The notes below the pieces were generated by a model. That model did no database searches. It was not told the origin of the DNA and saw only the letters and a list, made by a program, of their open reading frames with translations. From Pseudanabaena yagii GIHE-NHR1 (GTDB lineage Bacteria; Cyanobacteriota; Cyanobacteriia; Pseudanabaenales; Pseudanabaenaceae), in the NCBI RefSeq assembly GCF_012863495.1, contig NZ_JAAVJL010000003.1, positions 310,001 through 374,000 of the forward strand: a stretch of 64,000 bases of DNA. Reading direction: 5' to 3'. Position numbers and translations under genes: made by a program. Below are positions 8,630 to 17,256 of this stretch, piece by piece; positions within the stretch are counted from its first letter, which is position 1; each line of letters opens with the position of its first letter.

Positions 8630-10177
8630 TTATCCTTCTTGCTGTAGTTTATTAGATATATCTGAATCTAGAAGTTTTTTTGACCTTCTAATTTGTTGTA
8701 GGAAGTAATTTTTTATTGAATCTGGATTAGTAAAATATACAATCATGATTATTCCAATTAATCGATGAAAACTAATGGGAAAAATATCAAAAGTAGGTAC
8801 ACAAAAAACTAAGAAAATGCCAATTGCTACTGGTATAGGTTTATCTGATCTTCTCGTTATAATCGCCCATAGTGCTACTGGAATTGCAACAATATAATGA
8901 TGTTCATAAACTGATGGTGAAATTAATAGACCTAATGCAATAGCGTCCATAGAATGCCCGTAGAATCTAAATGCCTCATCCCAACTATCTGGACTTTCCG
9001 CGATCGTATATTGCCCTAATTCTTTATAAATTTTTTCTCTCTGAATAAACCGAATAGTGAACCAAACTAAAATTCCTAATGTAATTAGAGTAACAATAAT
9101 TGGAACAATATCAAAAGAAGTATTGTTTAATTTATTAGGTATCTTAAAGAAGTTATAAATTACGCTGTTAATACTATTGTTTCGGTAAGGAGTTGGCTTG
9201 CTGACATTTTTCATGTAATCCAGAAAATACTTTATTAATGTCCAGTCTCGCCCAAAATTTGTCTGTAATATAGCAATAGCACCTATGCCGATAGATGTTG
9301 CTATAAGAAGTAGCCATCTTCTCATAGCAATCCAAGGAAGAATTAAAATGAATGGATATAGCTTAATGTGAATCCCAAGTGCTACAGCAAATCCACTAAT
9401 GAATGGATAGCTTCTTTGGACAAGAAATGCAACTAGAAAACAGTTTAATATCCACAGATTGGTTTGATGAAAATTTAAAGTTCTAAGAACTGAGTTATTA
9501 AATAAAAATAGTGATGCAACAATTATAGAAGCAGGAATCGAGCCTAAATTCATTCTTCTAGCGAATTCATAGGTTAGGTAATAAGCTAAAATAACTAGTA
9601 GAAACTGACAACATTGAAACAGATAAAAAATTATTTGCCAACCTTGATCGTCATTATCAATAGGTAGGAATGGTATGTGAGTTACTATGGGATGTATGAA
9701 TGCCATTACCTGTCCTACTAAAGGTGGATAGACATAAGGAGTATCCTGATTGATGTATGGATTAATTCCATTAACTATCGCCTTAGCTCCAAGTTCAAAA
9801 GCAATATAATCCGATTTAAATCTCCAATCAAAAGTTGATTCGGAAATATTAAAAAGAAAATTCAAACTTACCAATAGTCCTGCTATCGGTGGAAATATTT
9901 CTTTTAAGCTTTTATATCCTCTTTTTTTGATTTCAAACCAAGTAATCAAGGCAATAGTAAATGAGGCTAGTCCTCCGAATATTTCAAATGGCATTCCATT
10001 TAATCTTGTAAAGTTTAGAAATGGTGCTGCATTTATCTTTCTTAAGTGCCAAAAGAAAAGTGGTAACAAGACAATGATTGCTAACAGTAAAGAATAAATC
10101 AGTAGAGAGGGTATGTAATTTGTGAATCTATGTAATTGAGATGTACTTTTATAATCATCTAATTGTTTGTTTGTCAT
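8630..10177 (-). CDS. GT-C fold membrane glycosyltransferase (DUF2029/GT87-like), copy 1
   Basis: This 515-residue polytopic protein has about twelve hydrophobic segments. Early conserved elements are NPYI and YVYPPL; a first-loop acidic residue (KSDYIAFELG) fits a GT-C active site. Later motifs are GIHIKLYPFILILPW, YRNNSI and YEHHY. The family includes mannosyl- and arabinosyl-transferases using polyprenyl-phosphate sugars. It is clearly paralogous to the next upstream gene (10279-11724), sharing these motifs in the same order. It lies only 5 bases before the GT2 gene. Sugar and acceptor unknown. Confidence 0.83.
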   Translation of the reverse strand: MTNKQLDDYKSTSQLHRFTNYIPSLLIYSLLLAIIVLLPLFFWHLRKINAAPFLNFTRLNGMPFEIFGGLASFTIALITWFEIKKRGYKSLKEIFPPIAGLLVSLNFLFNISESTFDWRFKSDYIAFELGAKAIVNGINPYINQDTPYVYPPLVGQVMAFIHPIVTHIPFLPIDNDDQGWQIIFYLFQCCQFLLVILAYYLTYEFARRMNLGSIPASIIVASLFLFNNSVLRTLNFHQTNLWILNCFLVAFLVQRSYPFISGFAVALGIHIKLYPFILILPWIAMRRWLLLIATSIGIGAIAILQTNFGRDWTLIKYFLDYMKNVSKPTPYRNNSINSVIYNFFKIPNKLNNTSFDIVPIIVTLITLGILVWFTIRFIQREKIYKELGQYTIAESPDSWDEAFRFYGHSMDAIALGLLISPSVYEHHYIVAIPVALWAIITRRSDKPIPVAIGIFLVFCVPTFDIFPISFHRLIGIIMIVYFTNPDSIKNYFLQQIRRSKKLLDSDISNKLQQEG

Positions 10178-10278
10178 TATAGAATTTATATCTAGTAGCT
10201 TTCTAATGGTTTATTGTTGTTGATGTGCGTACAAAAAACAAAATATTTTAAGTTTAAGTTGAAATTATTAATGATTCG

Positions 10279-11724
10279 TTATGTATTAGACTTCAAGACG
10301 AAATAATTTTTCAGAAAATTCGGATTCGTGAAGTAAACAAGTATTGATAAGCCTAGTAATCTATGGAAGCTGAATGGAAATATTTCACTGGTAGGCATAC
10401 AAAAAACTAGAAAGACACCACAGTATACTGCTAGAGAATGTTCAGTCCTATGAGTTATAACTGCCCATAATGCCAATGGTATGGCAATTACATAGTGATG
10501 TTCCCATACAGATGGGGAAATTAGAAGAATAAATGCGATCGCATCAATTGAGTTTCCATAAAGATAAAAAATTTCAGCAATATCATTCTTTATGATTTTA
10601 TCATAAATTTGTTTGCGTTGAATAAATCGAATAATAAACCACACAGAGACTAAAAAAGTCAATATAGTAACAACTATAGGAACAAGCTTAAAAAGTATAT
10701 CTAAATGCAAAACCTTATTAGGTATTTTAACCAAGTTAAATACTAAACTCCATATAGAATTGTTTCTATAATTAGTTGGCTTCTCAGGGTTACTAAGATA
10801 TGAAAAAAATTGAGACCATAGACTCCAATCATTAAACCAATTTGTTTGAACTGAGACAATGGCTATAACTCCTACAAATGTCCCAATGATAGCTTTCCAT
10901 CTTTTGGTCGCAATCCAAGGGAGTAATAGAACTAGGTTATAAAGCTTTATATGCGTACCTAAAGCAATAGCAAGCCCACTCAAAAATGGGTAGCGCCTAA
11001 GTAAAAGAATACCTAGTAGAAATGAGTTAAGAATCCATAAATTTATTTGATCAAATGTTATGGTTCTAACAAGGGGATAATTAAATAAAAAAATGCCTGA
11101 AATCAAAAATGATCCTGTCAGTTTTTTGATTTTTAGATCCTGTACGAATAGAAAGGTCAAATAGTAAGCTAGGGCTATTTGTAAAAACTGAGCGCACTGA
11201 TAAATGTAAGAAACAGCAGTCCAAGCTTTAATATCATCCGCGAAGGCAAATATAGGGTTATAGACTAAAAATTGGTATAGATATGAGAGAATTTGTGCTG
11301 ATAGAGGTGGATATAGGTAGCAGGGAGGAGTTCCAGTATAAGGATTAGCGGCATTAATAATTGCTCTGGCAGCATTTTCATAACACATGAAATCACTGCT
11401 TTTTACATGAACAGTTTCAACCAAAATAAAGAGATTATTTAAAAGAACTAGCACTGGCAAGACAATAGGAACTATTGTGGATATGCTTTTATTCTTTTGC
11501 TGCTTTATTTGTAGCCATGCTATGAATACGAGAATTATTGTAGTAAAGAAACCAAAAATTTCAAAAGGTTGACTATCAATTGTATTAGGAGCGCTTCCGT
11601 CATAGGTGGATTCAATGATTGGCAGCCTCAATTTCCAAATTATCAGTGGTAGTATAATTGTTGCTACTAATACTAGAAAAGAGGACAAGGCAAATTGTAA
11701 TTTTATGATTACACTCTTATTCAT
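10279..11724 (-). CDS. GT-C fold membrane glycosyltransferase (DUF2029/GT87-like), copy 2
   Basis: This 481-residue protein is a paralogue of the gene at 8630-10177, with the same motif order: NPYTG, YLYPPLSAQ, LGTHIKLYNLVLLLPW, YRNNSI and WEHHY. The acidic residue in KSSDFMCYENA occupies the likely GT-C catalytic loop. It is separated from its paralogue by about 100 AT-rich bases. The tandem pair probably arose by duplication and may add two related sugars or build a repeating linkage. Codon use is AT-rich like the surrounding genes. Confidence 0.82.
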   Translation of the reverse strand: MNKSVIIKLQFALSSFLVLVATIILPLIIWKLRLPIIESTYDGSAPNTIDSQPFEIFGFFTTIILVFIAWLQIKQQKNKSISTIVPIVLPVLVLLNNLFILVETVHVKSSDFMCYENAARAIINAANPYTGTPPCYLYPPLSAQILSYLYQFLVYNPIFAFADDIKAWTAVSYIYQCAQFLQIALAYYLTFLFVQDLKIKKLTGSFLISGIFLFNYPLVRTITFDQINLWILNSFLLGILLLRRYPFLSGLAIALGTHIKLYNLVLLLPWIATKRWKAIIGTFVGVIAIVSVQTNWFNDWSLWSQFFSYLSNPEKPTNYRNNSIWSLVFNLVKIPNKVLHLDILFKLVPIVVTILTFLVSVWFIIRFIQRKQIYDKIIKNDIAEIFYLYGNSIDAIAFILLISPSVWEHHYVIAIPLALWAVITHRTEHSLAVYCGVFLVFCMPTSEIFPFSFHRLLGLSILVYFTNPNFLKNYFVLKSNT

Positions 11725-11857
11725 GATTCTTACCTGTTTAGGGAGATATTAATAGTAACATACATAAATCATAAATACATCGGCAAAATAACAGGCAATT
11801 TGCAAATTTATCCGTCCTTTTTAATTTGTCAGGCTAATTTCCAAAGTACTGCCTCTA

Positions 11858-12196
11858 TCAACTAATTTTTCCTAAGGCGATCGCTGAAATTCCACTCAAC
11901 ATTAGTCCAATCCCAAACCATTGAACAGTTGCCACCTTTTCTCCTAATAAAAAAGCTCCTGTCACTGTTGTTGCCAAAACCGTTAAACCAATGATGACTG
12001 GATAAGCGACAGAGAGATTAAACTTACCTAAAACCACAATGTAAAATACTGTACTCAACCCGTAAGCAGTTAACCCTCCTAATAAATAGAAATTCAATGG
12101 ATTTTGACCAGAACCTAACTTAAGCAGTGCTTGGGCTATGGTATTTAGACCTACTGTAATTAAAATAAGTATTGATGAAATAAGAAAACTTTGCAT
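11858..12196 (-). CDS. Small multidrug resistance (SMR)/EamA-like membrane protein
   Basis: This 112-residue protein has four membrane helices. The segments AQALLKLGSG, PVIIGLTVLATTVTGAFLLGE and WFGIGLMLSGISAIAL are SMR-like. SMR-fold proteins include drug exporters and ArnE/ArnF-type flippases for undecaprenyl-phosphate aminoarabinose. It lies 21 bases downstream of the HAD phosphatase and near the UbiA gene, so a flippase for a polyprenyl-linked sugar is a reasonable inference. A general drug/quaternary-amine exporter is the alternative. Confidence 0.8.
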   Translation of the reverse strand: MQSFLISSILILITVGLNTIAQALLKLGSGQNPLNFYLLGGLTAYGLSTVFYIVVLGKFNLSVAYPVIIGLTVLATTVTGAFLLGEKVATVQWFGIGLMLSGISAIALGKIS

Positions 12197-12217
12197 AATT
12201 TACCAAAAAAGGACAGT

Positions 12218-12739
12218 CTATTTTTTATTGTGAATTGATGATTGGAAATCCCAAAGTTCAATTTGTTTGGGATAAGGTGTTTGCACATATTTACCTAATA
12301 GCTTTTCCCACCAGCGAGGTGGATGTGGGAGAGAGGCAACTTGAATGCTTCGACAACCCGATAGCCAAGCACCAAAAACATCTGTATGCCGACTATCGCC
12401 AATTACAACAACTTGTTTTGATGATAGTTGCATATGCTTCATCGCTTTGCGAAAAGCACTAGGAAATGGTTTCTTAGCTGGACTAATTGCAGGTATATTG
12501 AGATGATGCGACCAATATTCCACGCGATAACGCCTTTTGCCATTTGACAAAAAGAAAAATTGAAATTCTAAATCCTTTGCCTGTGCAATCCAATCTTCGG
12601 CATGAGGAGATAGATAGCGATCATCCTCAGAAACGATAGTGTTATCTAGATCGAGGATAACTCCCTTGATTCCCAAAGATACTAAACGATTAAGATCAAT
12701 AGAAGCCAAAGTATCAGCCTTGCTTGGAAAGGAAGTCAT
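12218..12739 (-). CDS. YqeG-type HAD family IIIA phosphatase
   Basis: This 173-residue protein carries HAD motif I as DLDNT (Asp30 nucleophile, Asp32), motif II around FFLSNGKR, and motif III-like residues in AKKP followed by GDSRHTD. The YqeG/GEP4 family includes phosphatidylglycerophosphate phosphatases. Position matters: the gene directly follows the UbiA-type phosphoribosyl-polyprenyl-phosphate synthase, whose product needs dephosphorylation in the mycobacterial pathway. It could therefore act on that lipid, but a housekeeping phosphatidylglycerophosphatase role is equally open. Confidence 0.85.
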   Translation of the reverse strand: MTSFPSKADTLASIDLNRLVSLGIKGVILDLDNTIVSEDDRYLSPHAEDWIAQAKDLEFQFFFLSNGKRRYRVEYWSHHLNIPAISPAKKPFPSAFRKAMKHMQLSSKQVVVIGDSRHTDVFGAWLSGCRSIQVASLPHPPRWWEKLLGKYVQTPYPKQIELWDFQSSIHNKK

Positions 12740-12792
12740 TGTTTAACCTGTTGATTATTTATATTTAAATAAAATTTATATCTCACAAAGTT

Positions 12793-13806
12793 TTAAGTAA
12801 TAAATCCGTATTTTTTCAAAACTAGAATGCCAAATGTTATAGCAACCCAAGTTAATACGGTTAGTAAGATCGGTTGATCATTTAGCAAGACTTCTTCTGG
12901 GCGCTCAGTTTGACCACCTACCTCGTTATCAGAATTGCGTCGAGCAATCTCTTGGGGATCACTTAACAACTGATAGCGAAAAACACCATACATGACAAAG
13001 GGTAATGTGATAAGCATCCATGATGTTGAGGCTCCACGTACAATCGGTCCAGAACTCCAAAGGGCATAGGTAATGATTGTTCCATTAGTTGCTACGGTTT
13101 CCATCCGATTCAATAGTGATAGAGAATAGCGTTGGAGGACAGCACGGGATTTCTTGCCCCTTAGTTCTGATAATCTCAGCTCAGCTTTGCGCTTTTCAAT
13201 GCCTAAAAAAAGAGCAAGCATGGCAGTACAAAGGATGAACCATGAAGATAGGATGATCCCTGTAGCCGCAGCGCCAGCACAGGCTCTTAAAATAAAACCG
13301 ATCGAAATGGCAACGACATCTAGAATGACAGTACGTTTGAGGCGGAGATTATAGGCAACTTGAAGAAGTGCATAACTTAAAATAGCTAAACCTAATCCTG
13401 AGTCCCGCCACCAACTGATAGCTAGAGCCGATAATAGAAAAGTTACTGCCATAGCGATCGCTGTTGGCACAGCAACTAATCCAGAAGCGATCGGACGTTT
13501 TGATTTAACTGGATGTTGGCGATCGGACTTTACGTCAAGAATATCGTTAATCAGGTAAAAACTACTGGACGTAGCACAAAAAAGGCAAAAGGCTAGTAGT
13601 CCACCCCATAAGGACTTGGTGGTAATTTCAAAGGCAAAAAGAGGAGCTGCAAATACAACTAAGTTCTTAGTCCACTGCTTAGGACGCAATGCTTTCAAAT
13701 GGGCAGAAAATAACTTTAAACTTGATGCTTTGGGCATTTTTGGGGGATGACTTACGGTTAAGTCTTCGTCAAATTCTAGATTTTGCTCTTCTTTTTCGAT
13801 TGCCAT
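12793..13806 (-). CDS. UbiA-family decaprenyl-phosphate phosphoribosyltransferase-like protein
   Basis: This 337-residue membrane prenyltransferase-fold protein has the first metal/diphosphate motif NDILDVKSDRQHP (Asn87, Asp88, Asp91, Asp95, His98) followed by KSKRPIASG, and a second region reading ILRACAGAAATG and LFLGIEKRKAELR. These are hallmarks of the DPPR synthase branch (mycobacterial Rv3806c), which moves phosphoribose from PRPP to decaprenyl phosphate, rather than of quinone-forming UbiA. A quinone-type UbiA is separately present at 47.7-48.6 kb. A charged ~35-residue N-terminal extension precedes the first helix. Confidence 0.85.
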   Translation of the reverse strand: MAIEKEEQNLEFDEDLTVSHPPKMPKASSLKLFSAHLKALRPKQWTKNLVVFAAPLFAFEITTKSLWGGLLAFCLFCATSSSFYLINDILDVKSDRQHPVKSKRPIASGLVAVPTAIAMAVTFLLSALAISWWRDSGLGLAILSYALLQVAYNLRLKRTVILDVVAISIGFILRACAGAAATGIILSSWFILCTAMLALFLGIEKRKAELRLSELRGKKSRAVLQRYSLSLLNRMETVATNGTIITYALWSSGPIVRGASTSWMLITLPFVMYGVFRYQLLSDPQEIARRNSDNEVGGQTERPEEVLLNDQPILLTVLTWVAITFGILVLKKYGFIT

Positions 13807-13868
13807 AAGTTTTGAGGAAGGTATGTAATGAGATCTTAAGTAGTTTTGGCGTTCAATACCTTTCGAGC

Positions 13869-15110
13869 TTAACTATTTAAACCTGATATATCTTTGTATA
13901 AAGATAAGTAACGGTGGGCTTGAACCTCAGGAGCAAACTCACGTAGGCTCTTAGCTCTAGCATCATACTGCAATTTCTGATAACGCTCTGCATCTTCTAA
14001 CACCCACATAATTCCATGAGCTAGCTCTTCAATTTCAAATGGAGTCACTAGATAGCCATTGCGTTGATGATCAACAATATCTCTTAATCCAGTGTTGCTA
14101 AAAGCAACTACAGGAGTACCACAGGAAAGGGATTCAGAAGCTGTTTGACCAAATGCTTCTTGAATTGATGGCACGATGGTGACATCTGCGGCTGAATAGG
14201 CTATTGCTAGTGAGATATCATCCTGTAAATAGCCCAAATAATGAGTTCTAAATCCTAAATCAGTTTCTTGATCTGGCTTAGATGCACCAAACACAACTAG
14301 CTCTACCCGATCTTGCCAACCATTTTGAGCGATTTTCTGAAGAGCAGGCTGTAATAATTGAAATCCTTTGCGTGGATCAGAGGTTGGGTTGAGTGCTCCA
14401 AAAAGGATGAGTTGCTTGTCTTGGGGCAGATTGAGTAAGTTACGAGATACGGAGCGATCAATGGGTTTATATCTCTCAGTATCTAGCCCTAGAGGAATTG
14501 TTTCTATCCTTGTATTTTGAAAAATTGAGCTAGCTTTAGCGCATTCCGCCATCCATGAGGACGTTGCGACAATGGTTAGATTGAGATTGCTCCAAGCTTT
14601 AACTTTTCTTTCCCATATCCAATGGGACAGATCATTATGGCGATCACTATTTAATTGGGGACAACCACCACAAGATACCTTGTATTTTTCGCATTCTTGG
14701 GTATAGACGCAGCCTCCTGTAAAAGGCCACATATCATGTAATGTCCAAACTAGGGGCTTTTTAAACTTTGGCAATGTCTCAATTTGCAGATAGCCATTAC
14801 AAACCCAGTGCAGATTAATAACATCTGGATTGATGTGAGCAACCTTTGCCGCAAGGACATCAGGAAACCACTGGGGAGAAAACATATCTGATTTATGTTT
14901 AGGATAGAGCCGCAGTGGTAGCCCAGAAACAGGTGGTCCCAACTTTGTCAGGAGTGATTTTTCAGGAATCACAGTGCGATCTTTACTAAATTTAGCTCGT
15001 ACTAGCATTTGTGAAGAGCATCCTATGGACTGCAATCCCTGACTGAGCCTATATGCAGCTCTTGCGCCTCCATTATCAATATCGGAGGTACTCAGATGTA
15101 AAATTTTCAT
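13869..15110 (-). CDS. Family 4 glycosyltransferase
   Basis: This 413-residue GT-B protein starts with MKILHLSTSDIDNGGARAAY, the N-terminal donor-loop region seen in WcaC-like enzymes. Its C-terminal half has the E-x7-E signature in PSIQEAFGQTASESLSCGTP (Glu residues eight apart) followed by a GLRDIV segment. It uses a nucleotide sugar in the cytoplasm to extend a lipid-linked glycan. A cysteine-rich stretch (CVYTQECEKYKVSCGGCPQ) may bind a metal or form a structural loop. The next gene downstream is the UbiA-type enzyme, 62 bases on. Confidence 0.9.
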   Translation of the reverse strand: MKILHLSTSDIDNGGARAAYRLSQGLQSIGCSSQMLVRAKFSKDRTVIPEKSLLTKLGPPVSGLPLRLYPKHKSDMFSPQWFPDVLAAKVAHINPDVINLHWVCNGYLQIETLPKFKKPLVWTLHDMWPFTGGCVYTQECEKYKVSCGGCPQLNSDRHNDLSHWIWERKVKAWSNLNLTIVATSSWMAECAKASSIFQNTRIETIPLGLDTERYKPIDRSVSRNLLNLPQDKQLILFGALNPTSDPRKGFQLLQPALQKIAQNGWQDRVELVVFGASKPDQETDLGFRTHYLGYLQDDISLAIAYSAADVTIVPSIQEAFGQTASESLSCGTPVVAFSNTGLRDIVDHQRNGYLVTPFEIEELAHGIMWVLEDAERYQKLQYDARAKSLREFAPEVQAHRYLSLYKDISGLNS

Positions 15111-15140
15111 GTTTTAGAGAGTATTTGGAGCAAGAGTATC

Positions 15141-16271
15141 TTAGCTAGGCTTTTTAGTCTGCAATAATCCTTTACGCTCCATCTCTTTCAAAGATGCTTG
15201 CAAAACTTCTGGATTAAGTGGTTCTTGATGAAGATACCAATCTAGATATTGGGATAAACCATCCTTGAGAGATGTAGGTTGCCATTCGCCCAATTGAGTC
15301 TCATAGTGGCTCATATCAGCAACCGCATGGCGAATATCACCCACACGGAAACGTCCTGAGATCTTATACTCTGCTTTCTTATTTAAAAGTTGAGCGATCG
15401 TTTCAACAACATCAATTAACGTCACTGCCTTGCCACTACCGACATTAATCGTGGTGTTCAAAGTCTTTTCGGTAATGATCGATTTCACAACAGCATCAGC
15501 AATATCGCCAACAAATACAAAATCTCGTGTCACTAATCCATCTTCAAACAGTTCCAATGGACTTCCTTGAGAGATCGCATTGGTAAAAATACCAATAATG
15601 CCAGTATAGGGATTCCCTAACTCTTGTTTGGGACCATATACATTCTGAAAGCGCAACGTTACTAAATCGATCGCTTGACTCTCGCAATAAATTTCTAATA
15701 GTTGCTCTTGCCATAGTTTAGTTAATCCATACACAGAGGTAGGTTTGGTGAGATAGGTTTCTCGCATTGGCAAAGGCTGCAAAATCTCCCCTTCAGGACT
15801 ACAAACCTCCCAGATGCCACGTTGTAGATTTTCTAGGAATCTTCCCTTAGGGTAAAGCACTGACTTGCCGTCAGTGTAAGCGCCATCACCATAGACGGCA
15901 CGGCTTGAGGATAAAACTACACGGCGCGGTTTGTGATTAAGAGAGGAGATTAGCTCCAATAGTTTCGCTGTACCATTAGCATTGTCCTGTACATAGCGGC
16001 TAATTTCGTACATTGACTGTCCAGTACCAGTTTGGGCCACTAAATGAACAACGACATCAGTACCTTCAATTATCTCTTTGTAATTAGCAATGTCTTGGAT
16101 ATCTGCTTTAATACATTGAGCACGAGCTTTAATTTCTGGAGCGAAATCCTGTGACTTAGTATGAACCTGAGGATCTAGAGAATCGAGAACTATGACCTCA
16201 AATTCAGGTGGGATCTTTTCAATCAACCACTTGCCAATAAAACCTGCTCCACCAGTAATGAGGATCTTCAT
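15141..16271 (-). CDS. NAD-dependent sugar epimerase/dehydratase (extended SDR)
   Basis: The protein has the Rossmann motif GGAGFIG at its N-terminus and the catalytic YGLTK (Y-x3-K) after PTSV. The long insert with YGDGAY and EGEILQPLPMRETY resembles dTDP-L-rhamnose 4-epimerase-like SDRs. I start it at the second methionine (16271, 376 residues), because AGGAAG lies 7 bases upstream of that ATG but only one base from the ATG at 16277. It lies 30 bases before the GT4 gene. It likely makes an unusual deoxysugar for the polysaccharide; exact reaction uncertain. Confidence 0.87.
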   Translation of the reverse strand: MKILITGGAGFIGKWLIEKIPPEFEVIVLDSLDPQVHTKSQDFAPEIKARAQCIKADIQDIANYKEIIEGTDVVVHLVAQTGTGQSMYEISRYVQDNANGTAKLLELISSLNHKPRRVVLSSSRAVYGDGAYTDGKSVLYPKGRFLENLQRGIWEVCSPEGEILQPLPMRETYLTKPTSVYGLTKLWQEQLLEIYCESQAIDLVTLRFQNVYGPKQELGNPYTGIIGIFTNAISQGSPLELFEDGLVTRDFVFVGDIADAVVKSIITEKTLNTTINVGSGKAVTLIDVVETIAQLLNKKAEYKISGRFRVGDIRHAVADMSHYETQLGEWQPTSLKDGLSQYLDWYLHQEPLNPEVLQASLKEMERKGLLQTKKPS

Positions 16272-16338
16272 AAACATACTTCCTGTGAGTTAATATTTTG
16301 GGGGGACTTTAGATAGGCAGCATCCCTATCTATTTTGG

Positions 16339-17256
16339 TTAGTATTTCTTAAATGTGAAACGACTCATAGCCAGTTCATCTAGCTGTTTATGCTTAATTC
16401 TCAAGAACACTTTTCTAAGAAAGTAATAGGGAAAGAAAATGGAAATCTTGGCTTGTTCAAGTAAAAATGGAATTGTTTTCTCTTGATCTTTGGGCTGCTC
16501 CGCTTTAATAGAATAGTCATCCAAGATGCTACCAGTTGGCACTCTAAAACCTCGACGATAAACATTCATGTAATTTGAACCATGAACAACTTCGATCCAG
16601 ACTGGTTTGCAAAATATCTTTTTAGAAGATTGACATACCTCATACAACTCCTTGTGAGGGCGGCACAAGCAAGTATTAAAGGATTCAGGATTATATTTTT
16701 CAATTAAACTAATGAAGTGATTGGCTAATTCAAAGTCAAAATAAAGCTTGCCTTCAGCTAATTGATAGCCAAAGAAAAAGTTTAACGTCTCTCCATTCTG
16801 TTCCTCGAAGTTGTCTTGAATCAGTTGGACATAGTCCTTATGAATAGCGTCATCATTATCGAGCCAAGTCGTAATTAGATATTCACAGTCGGCTGGAATA
16901 TATTGACGAACGACATTTCTTACTTCGTCAGGGAATTCACCATAGGGTAAAGGACAATCTAAATATACTGGAACAAAGTTTTCCCATTGCTTGTTATAGT
17001 CAGCAATCTTTTGTTTAAAAGGTTCAGGTGTATCAACATCAAAAAAAACTAGCCATTTAAAATTTTGATTTGATTGATTGGAGACAGAGGGAAAACAGAA
17101 TTGGTCAAATAGATTAAATCGTCTTTCTAACCAAGCAGGCTCACATCCTGGTCTAAGTTCTGGAAAACTTCTGACATTAAATTTAGTTAGAAAAAAATGA
17201 TTAAACTGTCCCACTTTATTTTGTTTAGTAATTTTTTCAAGATTATTCTCAATCAT
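16339..17256 (-). CDS. Putative rhamnosyltransferase-type glycosyltransferase
   Basis: This 305-residue protein contains FFLTKFNVRSFPEL, WLERRFNLFDQFCFPSV and NFKWLVFFDVDTP, followed by TTWLDNDDAIHKDY, which carries the likely metal-binding acidic residues. This pattern belongs to the 'putative rhamnosyl transferase' family related to GT-A enzymes. The start codon overlaps the stop of the Gfo/Idh/MocA gene by 4 bases. It probably adds a sugar to the surface glycan in the cytoplasm. Donor specificity is only suggested by the family name and by the nearby rhamnose-like epimerase. Confidence 0.82.
   Translation of the reverse strand: MIENNLEKITKQNKVGQFNHFFLTKFNVRSFPELRPGCEPAWLERRFNLFDQFCFPSVSNQSNQNFKWLVFFDVDTPEPFKQKIADYNKQWENFVPVYLDCPLPYGEFPDEVRNVVRQYIPADCEYLITTWLDNDDAIHKDYVQLIQDNFEEQNGETLNFFFGYQLAEGKLYFDFELANHFISLIEKYNPESFNTCLCRPHKELYEVCQSSKKIFCKPVWIEVVHGSNYMNVYRRGFRVPTGSILDDYSIKAEQPKDQEKTIPFLLEQAKISIFFPYYFLRKVFLRIKHKQLDELAMSRFTFKKY

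Noticed and set aside
12793-13806. Quinone or chlorophyll synthase identity for the first UbiA gene
   Set aside because: Motif spacing NDILDVKSDRQHP/KSKRPIASG and ILRACAGAAATG follow the phosphoribosyl branch, and a quinone-type UbiA exists separately at 47.7 kb.
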